64,000 bases of DNA from Jiangella gansuensis DSM 44835 (GCF_000515395.1 NZ_KI911782.1:969090-1033089); one strand, 5' to 3'. Positions 35,760-46,833 are shown, counted from the stretch's first letter. Notes: a model not told the origin generated them from the letters alone. Numbers and translations are program-made.

Positions 35760-36629
35760 GTGAGCGCGACGATTCTCGACGGCAAGTCCACCGCAGCCAG
35801 CATCCGCTCCGAGCTCACGGGCCGCGTCAAGGCATTGGCCGACCGCGGCGTCGTGCCGGGGCTGGGCACCGTCCTGGTCGGTGACGACCCCGGCAGCCAT
35901 GCCTATGTCGCGGGCAAGCACCGCGACTGTGCCGAGGTCGGCATCGAGTCTCTCCAGGTCGAACTGCCGGCCACGGCCACCCAGGCCGAGGTCGAAGCCG
36001 CGATCGCCCAGCTCAACCGCGACCCCGCCTGTCATGGCTTCATCGTGCAGCTGCCGCTGCCGAAGGGCCTGGACGACGACGGCGTCCTGTCGGCCATCGA
36101 CCCGGCCAAGGACGCCGACGGGCTGCACCCACAGAACCTCGGCCGGCTCGTGCTCATGCAGCCCGCGCCGTTGCCGTGCACACCGCGCGGCTGCCTCGAG
36201 CTGCTGCGCCGCTACGACGTCCCGATCGACGGCGCCGAGCTGGTGATCGTCGGGCGGGGCGTCACCGCCGGCCGGCCGATGGCCCTGTTGTTCTCGCGAC
36301 GCAGTGAGAACGCCACGGTCACCATCTGCCACACCGGTACCCGTGACCTCGCCGAGAAGCTGCGGCGGGCCGACATCGTCATCGCCGCGGCCGGGGTGCC
36401 GGGGCTCATCACGGCCGACATGATCAAGCCCGGGGCTGCCGTGCTCGACGTCGGCATCACCCGCGTCGTGGGCCCGGACGGCAAGGGCCGCTACACCGGC
36501 GACGTCGCACCCGACGTGCGTGAGGTCGCCGGTCACCTGGCCCCGATGCCCGGCGGCATCGGGCCGATGACCCGGGCGATGCTGCTGGCCAACGTCGTCG
36601 AGGCGGCGGAGGCGTCGACAACGGAGTGA
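35760..36629 (+). CDS. folD: Methylenetetrahydrofolate dehydrogenase/cyclohydrolase
   Basis: Encodes 289 residues; interconverts 5,10-methylene-THF and 10-formyl-THF with NADP, feeding PurN and PurH. Start GTG 35760. Seen: [20 protein letters not shown] (catalytic Lys region), [51 protein letters not shown], and the Rossmann part [16 protein letters not shown] with [16 protein letters not shown] at the end. The order with citrate synthase, DUF3017 and mdh is typical for actinomycetes. Confidence 0.96.
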   Translation: MSATILDGKSTAASIRSELTGRVKALADRGVVPGLGTVLVGDDPGSHAYVAGKHRDCAEVGIESLQVELPATATQAEVEAAIAQLNRDPACHGFIVQLPLPKGLDDDGVLSAIDPAKDADGLHPQNLGRLVLMQPAPLPCTPRGCLELLRRYDVPIDGAELVIVGRGVTAGRPMALLFSRRSENATVTICHTGTRDLAEKLRRADIVIAAAGVPGLITADMIKPGAAVLDVGITRVVGPDGKGRYTGDVAPDVREVAGHLAPMPGGIGPMTRAMLLANVVEAAEASTTE

Positions 36630-36702
36630 ACCGCACCCCGCGCGGGTGCAGCGACTCGGTAGGGTGACGCCGGCTCGCTCTTCGAGAAGGAGGACCCAGT
36701 AC

Positions 36703-37826
36703 ATGGCCGAGAAGTCTCCGCGCGGCCTCGCCGACGTCGTGGCAGCGTCCACGTCGATCTCCGACATCGACGGGCGAGAAGGACGGCTGTCCTACCGCGG
36801 TTACGACATCCACGACATCGCCGGGCGCATCTCGTTCGAGGAGTGCGTCCACCTGCTCCAGCGTGGTTCGCTGCCCACTCAGGCCGAGCTCGATGGCCTG
36901 ACGAGGGAGTTGTTCGAGGGCCGGCAGTACGGTTCGGTGGCGATGACGCTGCTGCCGCATGTGGTGCAGAGCGGGACGCCGATGGAGGCGCTGCGCACCC
37001 TGGTGTCGTCGCTGGCCATCGACGACCCCGACGCCGCGGACGCGTCCATCGAGGCCGACCGGCGCAAGGCCACCCGGCTGGTGGCGCAGCTGCCGATGCT
37101 GGTGGCGGCATACGAGGCCCAGCGCAGCGGGCGTGAGGTGCCGGACCCGGACCCGGAGCTCGGCATCGCCGGCGCCTTCCTGCTGCAGATCACCGGTGAG
37201 CGGCCGGCAGCGCGGGCGGCGGAGATCTTCGACGAGTGCCTCGTGCTGCACGCCGACCACACCATGAACGCCTCCACGTTCACCGCCCGGGTTATCGCCG
37301 CCACCCTGTCCGACATGCACTCGGCCATCACCGGGGCCATGGGTGCGCTGCGTGGCCCGCTGCACGGCGGCGCCAACGAGGCCGTCATGAAGACGCTGAC
37401 GTCCATCGACGGAGACGTCGACGACGTCGACGCGTTCGTCCGGGCCGAGCTCGACGCCGGCCGCAAGATCATGGGCTTCGGGCACCGGGTCTACAAGACC
37501 GAGGACCCACGCGCCACCCACCTGCGCAAGATGAGCGAGGAACTGGCCGACCTCACCGGCAACCGCCGCTACTACGAGTTCTCCCGCCGCATGGAGCAGG
37601 TGGTGCTCGACGCCAAGGGCCTGTACCCGAACGTCGACTTCTTCGCCGCCAGCGTCTACCACGCGCTGGGCATCCCGACCGACCTGTTCACGCCGGTGTT
37701 CGCCATCTCGCGGATGAGCGGCTGGACCGCCCACGTCATCGAGCAGCACGAGGACAACCGCCTCATCCGGCCCGACAGCGACTACACGGGCCCGCAGGAC
37801 CAGCGCTGGGTGGAGATCTCGCAACG

Positions 37827-37830
<4 letters not shown>
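36703..37830 (+). CDS. Citrate synthase (type II/2-methylcitrate synthase-like)
   Basis: Encodes 375 residues; condenses acetyl-CoA (or propionyl-CoA) with oxaloacetate. The catalytic residues sit in LHADHTMNASTFTAR, GPLHGGANEAVMK and GFGHRVYKTEDPRA, and an Asp in the NVDFFAASVYHALG region. The short, roughly 375-residue form without a long N-terminal domain is shared by citrate and 2-methylcitrate synthases, so substrate is not fixed by sequence alone; nearby mdh, icd and sucCD favour the TCA role. ATG 36703 has a GAAGGAGGA ribosome site. Its stop overlaps the next start (GTGA). Confidence 0.92.
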
Positions 37831-39244
<1,414 letters not shown>

Positions 39245-39308
39245 GGCCCGTCACCTCGGTCTGTTATCTTGACGTCGAGACACCCTCACACTCAGGAGCA
39301 CTGACACC

Positions 39309-40526
39309 ATGGCGAAGATCAAGGTAGCCGGGCCCGTAGTCGAGCTCGACGGCGACGAAATGACGCGGATCATCTGGTCCTTCATCAAGGATCGCCTGAT
39401 CCACCCGTACCTCGACGTCGACCTGCGCTACTACGACCTGTCGATCCAGCACCGCGACGCCACCGACGACCAGGTGACGGTCGACGCCGCCAACGCCATC
39501 AAGGAACACGGCGTCGGCGTCAAGTGCGCCACCATCACGCCGGACGAGGCGCGGGTGGAGGAGTTCGGCCTGAAGAAGATGTGGGTGTCGCCGAACGGCA
39601 CCATCCGCAACATTCTCGGCGGCGTGGTCTTCCGCGAGCCGATCATCATCTCGAACATCCCGCGGCTGGTCCCGGGCTGGACCAAGCCGATCATCATCGG
39701 CCGCCACGCCCACGGTGACCAGTACAAGTCCACCAACTTCAAGGTGCCGGGCGCCGGCACGGTGACCATCACCTACACCCCCGCCGACGGCTCGCAGCCG
39801 ATCGAGCACGAGGTCGTCCGGATGCCCGACGACGGCGGTGTCGTCATGGGCATGTACAACTTCAACAAGTCGATCGAGGACTTCGCCCGGGCGTCGTTCT
39901 CCTACGGCCTGCAGCGCGGCTACCCCGTCTACATGTCGACGAAGAACACCATCCTCAAGGCCTACGACGGCGCCTTCAAGGACATCTTCGCCGACGTCTT
40001 CGAGCGGGAGTTCAAGGCCGACTTCGAGAAGGCCGGGCTGACCTACGAGCACCGCCTCATCGACGACATGGTCGCCGCGGCGATGAAGTGGGAGGGCGGC
40101 TACGTCTGGGCCTGCAAGAACTACGACGGCGACGTCCAGTCCGACACCGTCGCGCAGGGCTTCGGCTCGCTGGGCCTGATGACCTCGGTGCTCATGACCC
40201 CGGACGGCAAGACGGTCGAGGCGGAGGCCGCGCACGGCACCGTCACCCGGCACTACCGGCAGCACCAGGCCGGCAAGCCGACCTCCACCAACCCGATCGC
40301 CTCCATCTACGCCTGGACCGGCGGCCTCAAGCACCGCGGCAAGCTCGACAACACCCCCGAGGTCACCGGTTTCGCCGAGGCCCTCGAGGACGTCGTGGTG
40401 AAGACGGTCGAGTCCGGCGCCATGACGAAGGACCTCGCCCTCCTGGTCGGTCAGGACCAGCAGTGGCAGACCACCGAGGAGTTCCTCGCGACCCTCGACG
40501 AGAACCTCTCCAAGCGCCTCGCCTGA
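39309..40526 (+). CDS. icd: NADP-dependent isocitrate dehydrogenase
   Basis: Encodes 405 residues, the dimeric eukaryote-like IDH form. Diagnostic are [40 protein letters not shown], the catalytic Tyr/Lys region [20 protein letters not shown] with [10 protein letters not shown], and the metal-binding [20 protein letters not shown] followed by [31 protein letters not shown] is the cofactor loop. Makes 2-oxoglutarate and NADPH. A repeat-rich segment with a perfect 15-bp hairpin starts 9 bases after the stop and is probably its terminator. Confidence 0.96.
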   Translation: MAKIKVAGPVVELDGDEMTRIIWSFIKDRLIHPYLDVDLRYYDLSIQHRDATDDQVTVDAANAIKEHGVGVKCATITPDEARVEEFGLKKMWVSPNGTIRNILGGVVFREPIIISNIPRLVPGWTKPIIIGRHAHGDQYKSTNFKVPGAGTVTITYTPADGSQPIEHEVVRMPDDGGVVMGMYNFNKSIEDFARASFSYGLQRGYPVYMSTKNTILKAYDGAFKDIFADVFEREFKADFEKAGLTYEHRLIDDMVAAAMKWEGGYVWACKNYDGDVQSDTVAQGFGSLGLMTSVLMTPDGKTVEAEAAHGTVTRHYRQHQAGKPTSTNPIASIYAWTGGLKHRGKLDNTPEVTGFAEALEDVVVKTVESGAMTKDLALLVGQDQQWQTTEEFLATLDENLSKRLA

Positions 40527-40534
40527 GGTTCTGT

Positions 40535-40702
40535 CACCTGATCTCCGATTCGTCACCTGATCGTTCCCACGGGGGCGATCAGGTGACGAATGCGCACCGA
40601 CAGAGGGTCCGGACGCCACCTGATCATGTCCGTGATGTGGATGCCGAACGATCAGGTGCACTTTGGCGGTGAAACCCGGCCGCATGGTCACCTGATCGTT
40701 CG
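40535..40702. repeat. Cluster of six CACCTGATC repeats forming two palindromes
   Basis: CACCTGATC occurs at 40535, 40554, 40617 and 40689, and its reverse complement GATCAGGTG at 40577 and 40650. Two perfect inverted repeats result. TTCGTCACCTGATCG (40549-40563) pairs with 40576-40590 across a 12-base loop, and CGAACGATCAGGTG (40645-40658) pairs with 40689-40702 across 30 bases. The first is a likely terminator for icd. The second lies inside the open frame of the next gene. Confidence 0.85.
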
Positions 40703-41384
40703 CAGAGCGCGGCATCCCACTGAGACCGTCCGGGCGTGGATCGATCGTCCCGGCCGGATGCGGGTCGAGGGCGAGTCCGGCCGCGTCACGTCGTACGACG
40801 AGTCCCGCCGCGAGCGCACCGACCGGGGCGTCTTCGCGGTCAGTACGGCAGGCTCGAACGGGGCGCCGCCGACGGAGCTCGCGCAGCCTGAGTACCACTT
40901 CCCGCAGGACCCGGACGCGCCGCCACCGGTGCGCCGTCCCGACGGCCTGGTCGCCGCGCGGCCCACGGACTTCTCCGTGATCTACGACGACCCGATGCAC
41001 GTCAACTACCTGTGGGTGGTCATGCTCGACCCGGTCGAGCTGGCCGACGGTGCGCCGCCGGACGGACCCCCGTCGCCCGACGTGCCCGCTCTGGACGTGC
41101 TCGCACTGACCGCCGGGACCCGTGCCGGCCGTCCCACGGTCGAGGCGACCGTGCGCCCGACCCCGTCGTACAGCCCGCGCTGCACCTGCTGCGCCCTGCT
41201 CGACGGAGAGGTGGTCGCTTGGCTCCTGCGCGATGAAGGCGGGCCGGTGCCGCCGCGGCGGGCCTACCCCGACGTCTTCGAGGTCGCGCTGGACACCGGG
41301 ACCGGGATCTGCGTCTGGCTTCGCGAGCTCGGCGGCGACCACGACGGCGCCGGTTTCGACGTCGTCATCGAGGCGGCACGCTGA
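40590..41384 (+). CDS. Hypothetical protein, N-terminus overrun by repeats (possibly 5'-truncated)
   Basis: The frame runs 264 codons from an ATG at the foot of the icd hairpin. Its first about 40 codons are simply the translated CACCTGATC repeat cluster (GRHLIMSVMW, GHLIV), so the true protein probably starts later. The ATG at 40758 (MRVEGESGRVTSYDES) is a candidate. The remainder (about 209 residues) has a beta-rich pattern: FSVIYDDPMHVNYLWVVMLDP, LTAGTRAGRPTVEATVRPTP, RCTCCALLDGEVVAWLL. It resembles actinobacterial LolA-like or hypothetical proteins that begin with a longer N-terminal domain. It ends 20 bases inside the convergent DUF4185 gene. No function assigned; may be a remnant. Confidence 0.5.
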   Translation: MRTDRGSGRHLIMSVMWMPNDQVHFGGETRPHGHLIVRRARHPTETVRAWIDRPGRMRVEGESGRVTSYDESRRERTDRGVFAVSTAGSNGAPPTELAQPEYHFPQDPDAPPPVRRPDGLVAARPTDFSVIYDDPMHVNYLWVVMLDPVELADGAPPDGPPSPDVPALDVLALTAGTRAGRPTVEATVRPTPSYSPRCTCCALLDGEVVAWLLRDEGGPVPPRRAYPDVFEVALDTGTGICVWLRELGGDHDGAGFDVVIEAAR

Positions 41385-42492
41385 GGGACGTGCGCATCAG
41401 CGTGACGTTGTACGGCGCCCACTGGGTCATGGCGAAGTAGAGGTCCGGGCCACTCGACCACGGGTGCAGGAACGCTCCGTACAGCGCCGGGTACTCGCTG
41501 CCGCTGACGATCACCTGCTCGTTGCTCCACGGCCCAGTGGGCCGGGGCGCGTCGCGCAGCACGATGGCCGCGCGGGACTCGTCGAGATACGTCATCAGCC
41601 AGCGGCCGGTGTACTCGTTGTACTGCACTGACAGCTCGCCCACCGTGCCGGCCGCCACCGGCGCGGCCGTGGCTTCGTCCGGCGACCACCCGGAGCCGTT
41701 CCAGTACCGGTACGCGTCCTTGTCCAGGACCTTCCCGGCCGGTACCCGGGCGAGGTGCGCGTCGCCGAACCGGCCGTTCGGCGTGCCGAACAGGTACACG
41801 TGTCCGCCGTGCCGGGCGAAGGCGGCCAGCTGGAACGCGCTGCTCCACTCCGGCGTGTTCGTCCAGACCGCGTCCGGGTCCTTCGTCCACGTCTCGCCGT
41901 TGTCGTCGGAGTAGGCGATGCCCGCGTGGTTGGTGAACCACTGCCCGGGCGGGCCCCAATGGTGCACCGACATGTAGTGCAGGTAGCTGCGGCCGTCGAC
42001 CGTGACGCCCGCGGTGGGGATGACGGTCTCCTCGTCGTTGTTGACCTGCTTGCAGTCGAGCAGCTGCCCGGCGTGGCCGGGCCGGTCCTGGACCATGGTG
42101 TCGAACGTCATGCCGTCGGCGAGGTCGGTGTCGGACGAGCGGGCCAGCACGTTGCATCGCCAGTCGGCGTCGCGCGGCCCGGCGCCGTTGCCGCCCCAGC
42201 CCTCGCCGTAGGTGTCGCCGAACGCCATGAGTACCTCGCCGGCGCCGTTGTCCCAGATGATCCCGAGATCGGTGCCGTGGACCTGGTAGCGGGCGGCGGT
42301 GTGGTTGACGGAGCCGGCGCCGGTGAGGCGTGCGACCGGCACTGCAGGGTCGGCCGTGACCGCGGATGTCGGTTCGGCCCGCGACGGTGCGGGGTTCCGC
42401 TCCGCGTGGGGCACGCCGTCTGAGGCCATCGCGGACGACGCCACCAGCAACAAGGCGACGGCTCCGGTTGCGGCGAGCAGCTGGACTCTCAT
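41365..42492 (-). CDS. Secreted DUF4185 protein, GH183-type endo-D-arabinanase candidate
   Basis: Encodes 375 residues. ATG 42492 has an AGGAGG ribosome site. Residues 1-33 are a signal peptide (QLLAATGAVALLLVASSAMA). The DUF4185 beta-propeller follows: WDNGAGEVLMAFGDTYGEGW near residue 80, WRCNVLARSSDTDLADGMTF, then GIAYSDDNGETWTKDPDAVW, HVYLFGTPNGRFGDAHLARV and ELSVQYNEYTGRWLMTYLDE blades. Members of DUF4185 have been shown to be endo-acting D-arabinofuranases (GH183) that cut mycobacterial-type D-arabinan. Here it has its own AATCGATT operator and lies next to LacI and a GH172 gene. Secretion plus context support a role in releasing arabino-oligosaccharides outside the cell; substrate is inferred, not shown. 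Confidence 0.78.
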   Translation of the reverse strand: MRVQLLAATGAVALLLVASSAMASDGVPHAERNPAPSRAEPTSAVTADPAVPVARLTGAGSVNHTAARYQVHGTDLGIIWDNGAGEVLMAFGDTYGEGWGGNGAGPRDADWRCNVLARSSDTDLADGMTFDTMVQDRPGHAGQLLDCKQVNNDEETVIPTAGVTVDGRSYLHYMSVHHWGPPGQWFTNHAGIAYSDDNGETWTKDPDAVWTNTPEWSSAFQLAAFARHGGHVYLFGTPNGRFGDAHLARVPAGKVLDKDAYRYWNGSGWSPDEATAAPVAAGTVGELSVQYNEYTGRWLMTYLDESRAAIVLRDAPRPTGPWSNEQVIVSGSEYPALYGAFLHPWSSGPDLYFAMTQWAPYNVTLMRTSLSVPPR

Positions 42493-42530
42493 GCGGGCCT
42501 CCTTCGCCGGCGGTGTCGCCAAGCAGGTGA

Positions 42531-42542
42531 GAAATCGATTTC
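42531..42542. promoter_or_regulatory. LacI-type operator 1 (GAAATCGATTTC)
   Basis: Perfect 12-bp palindrome with AATCGATT core (42533-42540), 38 bases upstream of the DUF4185 start. Same core as operators at 43711, 48202 and 48353. Confidence 0.75.
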
Positions 42543-42588
42543 CAGCCTAGAGTCGGTGCGCTGGACCCGTCAACGCCCAGCCCTCCTC

Positions 42589-42646
42589 CCCATGATCATC
42601 GGCATTCGACCCCGCTATGACGGGGTGGATCGCCGATGATCAAGGG
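42589..42646. repeat. Dispersed intergenic palindrome, family 2, copy f
   Basis: Ends CCCATGATCATCGGC and GCCGATGATCAAGGG, with an inner ACCCCG/CGGGGT hairpin. It lies between the lacI stop and the DUF4185 operator, so it probably separates the two transcription units. Confidence 0.8.
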
Positions 42647-42655
42647 AAGAGCGGG

Positions 42656-43654
42656 TCAGCGGCGGGTGGAGCTGGCCCGGATCTGCAGCTCGGTCGGCAG
42701 CACGACGTGGGTGGTGTCGGCGTCGGGCTTGGAGAGCCGTCGGGAGAGCAGCTGCGCCGCCTGCCGCCCGACGTCGTAGGCCGGCTGGGACACCGTGGTC
42801 AGCGTCGGCCGGATGAGGTCGGCCCAGGGGATGGTGTCGAAGCCGACGACGGCGATGTCGGAGGGCACCGTGAGCTCGCGCTGGACCAAGCACTCCATGG
42901 CGCCGACGGTCATCAGGTTGTTGGCCGCGAACAGGGCGTCCGGCGCGGCATCGTCGTCCAGGAGTGAGGCCATTGCGTCGTAGCCGCCCCGTTCGCGGAA
43001 GTCGGCGAACCGGACCAGCGATTCGTCCAGCGGCAGGCCCGCCGCGCCCAGGGCTCGCCGGTAACCGTCGTAGCGGTAGGTGGCGGTGCTGAGCCAGCGG
43101 GGACCGCCGATGCACGCGATGCGCCGGTACCCCTGGTCGATCAGGTGGGCGGTGGCCTGCTCGGCGCCGTGCTCGTTGTCGACGAGGACGGTGTCGGTGC
43201 GCAGGCCGTGCAGTTCGCGGTCGATGACGACCACCGGGCAGCCGGAGTCGAGCAGCAGCTTGACGTCGTCGACCCGGTTGGACGACGGGGAGATGATGAC
43301 GCCGGCCATCTGCTCGCTCAGCGCGGCGAGGATGTAGTTGGACTCCTTCTCCGGGTTCTCGTCGCTGTTGCAGAGCACGACGGAGTACCCGGCGGCCAGT
43401 GCGATGTCCTCGACCCCACGGACCATCGAGGTGAAGAACGGGTTCTCGACGTCGGAGATGATGACGGCCCACAGGCTGGTGCGGCTCTTGCGCAGGTTGC
43501 GGGCGACGGCGTTGCGGCGGTACCCGAGCTCAGAGACCGACGTGGTGACCCGCTCGGCCAGCACGGGGTCGACCTTGGCATGCCCGTTGAGGACGCGCGA
43601 GACCGTCGCCGCGGAGACGCCGGCGTGGCGCGCCACATCGTAGATGGTGACCAC
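42656..43654 (-). CDS. LacI-family transcriptional regulator
   Basis: Encodes 332 residues. GTG start. The N-terminal helix-turn-helix is VTIYDVARHAGVSAATVSRV then LNGHAKVDPVLAERV, with hinge LGYRRNAVARNLR. The sugar-binding domain follows with VIISDVENPFFTSMVRGVED and DALFAANNLMTVGAMECL, plus DIAVVGFDTIPWADLIRPTLT. It sits among the sugar-locus genes, and its own promoter region carries one of the four AATCGATT sites, pointing to autoregulation and control of the whole locus. The inducer is likely the sugar imported or released by the neighbouring genes. Confidence 0.9.
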   Translation of the reverse strand: MVTIYDVARHAGVSAATVSRVLNGHAKVDPVLAERVTTSVSELGYRRNAVARNLRKSRTSLWAVIISDVENPFFTSMVRGVEDIALAAGYSVVLCNSDENPEKESNYILAALSEQMAGVIISPSSNRVDDVKLLLDSGCPVVVIDRELHGLRTDTVLVDNEHGAEQATAHLIDQGYRRIACIGGPRWLSTATYRYDGYRRALGAAGLPLDESLVRFADFRERGGYDAMASLLDDDAAPDALFAANNLMTVGAMECLVQRELTVPSDIAVVGFDTIPWADLIRPTLTTVSQPAYDVGRQAAQLLSRRLSKPDADTTHVVLPTELQIRASSTRR

Positions 43655-43708
43655 CCCGTGCCCCTCTCCTGCACCGTCGACATGGGCCCGATCATCCTAG
43701 ACGATCGT

Positions 43709-43720
43709 GGAATCGATTTC
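43709..43720. promoter_or_regulatory. LacI-type operator 2 (GGAATCGATTTC)
   Basis: AATCGATT core at 43711-43718, 55 bases upstream of the lacI start, in the 182-base gap after the GH172 gene. Consistent with autoregulation. Confidence 0.75.
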
Positions 43721-43836
43721 TCATCGACTTCCGCCCTATGGGCCTCGGCGCACCCCGGTCACTATCCGTCATACACCTCCCGGTCGGCGATGGCGGTGAA
43801 GCTCGCCGAACCGGTCCGGGCAGTGCGGCACATCGG

Positions 43837-44934
43837 TCAGTTCACCTCCATGGTCAGCAGGTCCGGCGCGGGCGGCCGGTTCGGCAGCGACGGCGCGTCC
43901 AGGTAGAACAGCGCGGTCGAGGCGAGGTCGTCGCTGGTGGGCCGGTACCGGTGCGCGAGCCCGTTGTGGTGCCCGGGCCCGATGCCGAGGCTTTGGACGG
44001 TGACCCGGAGGTTCTCGGTGAACCGGATCGGGTCCGGGATGTGCCAGCGGTACATGCCGAAGCGTTGCTGGCTGGCGTAGAGACCGTCCGGTCGCAGCAC
44101 CTGGTTGAGGCCCAGGTACGGCGTGGTGAAGGGGGTGTAGCCCTGCCCCGGGACGTCGAAGTTCCAGGCGCCGCCGAAGTAGTCCTCCGTGCCGGTGCCG
44201 CAGATAGTGGGGAACTCGACGTCACCGTCCAGGAAGAACTTGACCTCGCCCTCGCCCCACCAGCCGGGGTCGTTGGTGGCCCAGGCCAGGTAGGTCCCGA
44301 CGTAGTGGCCGCTGCCCTCGACGCGGTCGAGGATGGTGTGCACCTCGCCGCGCGGCACCGGGTGGCTGCGCCGCCAGTGCGCGTGCAGGTACGACGCGTC
44401 GTCCGCGACGTCGCCGAGCTCGTAGTCGATCTGGTAGTAGAGAACCACCTCTTCGGCGGACACGTTCTCCAGCGTCAGGCGGGCCGAGCGGCGGAACGGC
44501 ATCGGCCAGTAGGCGTTGAAGCCGCCGTTCGGGTTCGCGGCCACGGCCAGTGAGGAGACCTGGCTGAACGTGTTCCAGCCGTTGCAGAAGAGGTCGCCGA
44601 GCGGCACCTCGACGGCCGGCACCTGCTCGCCGTCCCAGTACATCCGCAGGATGGTGCCCCGCCAGGCGCGGTGCGGCGCGGTGGTGCACCAGATGTGCTT
44701 GATCACCCCCGGGCCGCCGATCTCGCCCAGGACCGCGGTCTCGCCGGCCGGGATGTGGATGCTGGGCGAGATCTTCCAGCCCTGGCCGAGGTCGCCGGCC
44801 GCACGGGCGCCGGTGCCCTCGGTCGCCATCCCGCCGCGGCCCTTCTCGCCGGTGGGGTTCTCCGCGCTGATGGAGCGGCTGACGCGGGACGAGCGGCGGG
44901 ACAGGGATTCCAGGCCGATCGGGTCGTCGAGCAA
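43837..44934 (-). CDS. DUF2961/GH172 family glycosidase, exo-D-arabinofuranosidase candidate
   Basis: Encodes 365 residues and no signal peptide, so cytoplasmic. The start is a TTG at 44934, chosen for its strong AAGGAG ribosome site. Landmarks of the family: GEIGGPGVIKHIWCTT near 70, RGTILRMYWDGEQVPAVEVP then LGDLFCNG near 100, NAYWPMPFRRSARLTLEN near 140, and WWGEGEVKFFLDGD and FPTICGTGTEDYFGGAW near 225-257 with conserved Glu residues (Glu250 in GTGTEDYF). GH172 members include difructose-dianhydride enzymes and exo-acting D-arabinofuranosidases. With a DUF4185 partner the latter is more likely. It follows the permease gene by 44 bases and is the last gene of the importer operon. Confidence 0.85.
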   Translation of the reverse strand: MLDDPIGLESLSRRSSRVSRSISAENPTGEKGRGGMATEGTGARAAGDLGQGWKISPSIHIPAGETAVLGEIGGPGVIKHIWCTTAPHRAWRGTILRMYWDGEQVPAVEVPLGDLFCNGWNTFSQVSSLAVAANPNGGFNAYWPMPFRRSARLTLENVSAEEVVLYYQIDYELGDVADDASYLHAHWRRSHPVPRGEVHTILDRVEGSGHYVGTYLAWATNDPGWWGEGEVKFFLDGDVEFPTICGTGTEDYFGGAWNFDVPGQGYTPFTTPYLGLNQVLRPDGLYASQQRFGMYRWHIPDPIRFTENLRVTVQSLGIGPGHHNGLAHRYRPTSDDLASTALFYLDAPSLPNRPPAPDLLTMEVN

Positions 44935-44978
44935 GGTCGTCTCCTTCGTCTAGCTGGTTGTGCGTCACCGGGCGCCGT

Positions 44979-45866
44979 TCACTTCAGGCCCGAGGTCTTG
45001 ATGGACTCCACGATTCTGCGCTGGAAGATGGCGAACGCGATCAGCGTGGGTATCGCCGCGATCGTGGCCGCGGCCAGCACGTACTGCCAGTCGGCGCTGT
45101 TCTGGTCCTGGAAGCTGGCGATGCCCAGCTGCACCACCTGCAGGTCCGAGTCCGTCGTCGCCACCAGGGGCCACAGGAACGCGTTCCAGTTGGCCAGGAA
45201 GAACAGCACGGCCAGCGCGGCGAAGATGGACCGGCTCAGCGGCAGGATGATCGACCAGTAGATGCGCCAGTACCCACAGCCGTCCAGTACCGCCGCCTCC
45301 TCCAGCTCGGCCGGAATGGACAGGTAGAACTGCCGCAGCAGGAAGATGCCGTACGCGCTGAAGATGGCCGGCAGGATCAGCCCGGCGTAGCTGTTGAGCA
45401 GTCCCAGGCGGTGCACCACCAGGAACAGCGGCACCAGCACCACCGGCCCGGTGACCAGCAGGGTCGAGAAGATGCCCAGGAAGATCGCGTCGCGGCCGGG
45501 GAACTTCAGCCGGGCCAGCGCGTAGGCGGCCATGGAGTGGAAGAACAGCGCGGCCACCGTCACCGTCACCGACACCACGAAGCTGTTGAACAGGTACCGG
45601 CCGAACGGGGCGGCGGTGAACACGTAGTCGAAGTTGTCGACGGTGGGGGCCGACGGCAGCAGGTTGGTGCTGAGCACCTCGTCGGCGCCCTTGAACGAGC
45701 TGGTCACCATCCACACCAGCGGGAACACCGTCAGGATGGTGATGACGCCGACGACGACGAAGAGCGTGGAGGACTTCCTGCGCCGCCGGGACATGCGCCG
45801 GCGTGGTTCCGACGAGGCCGCGGCGGACCCGGCCGGACGGGGGAGGGCGGCGGTCTCACTGGGCAT
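44979..45866 (-). CDS. Carbohydrate ABC transporter permease (MalG type)
   Basis: Encodes 295 residues with six predicted membrane helices after a basic cytoplasmic N-terminus (RRRMSRRRRKSSTLFVVVGV). The EAA loop that contacts the ATPase is ELEEAAVLDGCGYWRIYWSI. PLVWMVTSSFKGADE and LLVTGPVVLVPLFLVVHRLG are typical of the CUT1 MalG family. Its ATG overlaps the end of the other permease gene by 11 bases. The ATPase is not in the locus; CUT1 systems commonly share a housekeeping MsiK-type ATPase, which fits. Confidence 0.9.
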   Translation of the reverse strand: MPSETAALPRPAGSAAASSEPRRRMSRRRRKSSTLFVVVGVITILTVFPLVWMVTSSFKGADEVLSTNLLPSAPTVDNFDYVFTAAPFGRYLFNSFVVSVTVTVAALFFHSMAAYALARLKFPGRDAIFLGIFSTLLVTGPVVLVPLFLVVHRLGLLNSYAGLILPAIFSAYGIFLLRQFYLSIPAELEEAAVLDGCGYWRIYWSIILPLSRSIFAALAVLFFLANWNAFLWPLVATTDSDLQVVQLGIASFQDQNSADWQYVLAAATIAAIPTLIAFAIFQRRIVESIKTSGLK

Positions 45867-46833
45867 GGCTGAATCGGCCTCCCTTGGTGACGGCGAACAG
45901 CAGCGCCGACCACGCCAGCAGGATCAGCACGATGAACGACCCGATCGCCGCGGCGTAACCGAACTCCCCGTACACGAATGCCTGTTGGTAGACGTAGTAG
46001 ATGACCAGCGTGGTCGAGTTGGCCGGGCCGCCGCCGGTCAGGATCACCAGCAGGTCCAGGCCGCCGGTCATCACCGCGATCGTCGACGTGAGCAGGATGA
46101 AGAAGCTGGTCGGTTTCAGCAGCGGCCAGGTGATGTTGCGGAACGTCGTCCACGGACCGGCGCCGTCGAGGCTGGCCACCTCGTAGTACTCGCGCGGGAT
46201 GTCCTGGAGACCGGCCAGGAAGATGAGCATGTAGTAGCCCATGGAGAACCAGATCGTGATGATCATGACCGTGGGCAGCGCGAACGTCGGATCGCCCAGC
46301 CACGACGGTGCAGTGAGCCCGACGCGGGCGAGGACCCGGGCGATGAAGCCGACGTCGTCGGTCAGCAGGAACTGCCAGATGAGCGCGACGACGACGAGGC
46401 TGACGACGTTGGGGGCGAACAGCGCGGTGCGGAACAATCCGACCAGCGGGAACTTGTGCCGCACCAGCAGCGCCAGGCCGAGGCCGGACAGGAACAGCCC
46501 GGGCACCAGGACCACCAGGTAGACGAGGGTGCGCCCGAGGCTGGCGAGGAAGTACGGGTCGGCGAACATCCGCTCGAAGTTCGCCAGGCCGACGAAGTCG
46601 TAGCCGCCGAACCCGTCGACGCGGAAGAACGCCAGGATGATGGAGAGCACCATCGGGATCGCGACGAAGATCGTCAGCCCGATGAGGTTGGGGGCCATGA
46701 ACAGATAGGCGGCACGTCGTTCGCGCCGTTCCCGCGCGGTGCGGGTGCTGGCGTCGGGAGTGCCGCCGCCGCGGGCTCGGTGTGCGCCGGCGGGGGCGGT
46801 GGGCTCCGCCGGGCTCGTGGTGGGAGTGCTCAT
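45856..46833 (-). CDS. Carbohydrate ABC transporter permease (MalF type)
   Basis: Encodes 325 residues. After a hydrophilic, Ala/Pro-rich N-terminus there are six helices; AYLFMAPNLIGLTIFVAIPM is the usual first helix of CUT1 MalF-like permeases. The EAA loop is DIPREYYEVASLDGAGPWTT. GGLDLLVILTGGGPANSTTL follows. The ATG at 46833 overlaps the stop of the binding-protein gene (ATGA), so translation is coupled. Forms the membrane channel with the MalG-type partner. Confidence 0.9.
   Translation of the reverse strand: MSTPTTSPAEPTAPAGAHRARGGGTPDASTRTARERRERRAAYLFMAPNLIGLTIFVAIPMVLSIILAFFRVDGFGGYDFVGLANFERMFADPYFLASLGRTLVYLVVLVPGLFLSGLGLALLVRHKFPLVGLFRTALFAPNVVSLVVVALIWQFLLTDDVGFIARVLARVGLTAPSWLGDPTFALPTVMIITIWFSMGYYMLIFLAGLQDIPREYYEVASLDGAGPWTTFRNITWPLLKPTSFFILLTSTIAVMTGGLDLLVILTGGGPANSTTLVIYYVYQQAFVYGEFGYAAAIGSFIVLILLAWSALLFAVTKGGRFSHAQ

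Noticed and set aside
40535-40702. CACCTGATC cluster as a CRISPR-like array
   Set aside because: Units alternate in orientation, are only 9 bp and irregularly spaced; they form hairpins instead.
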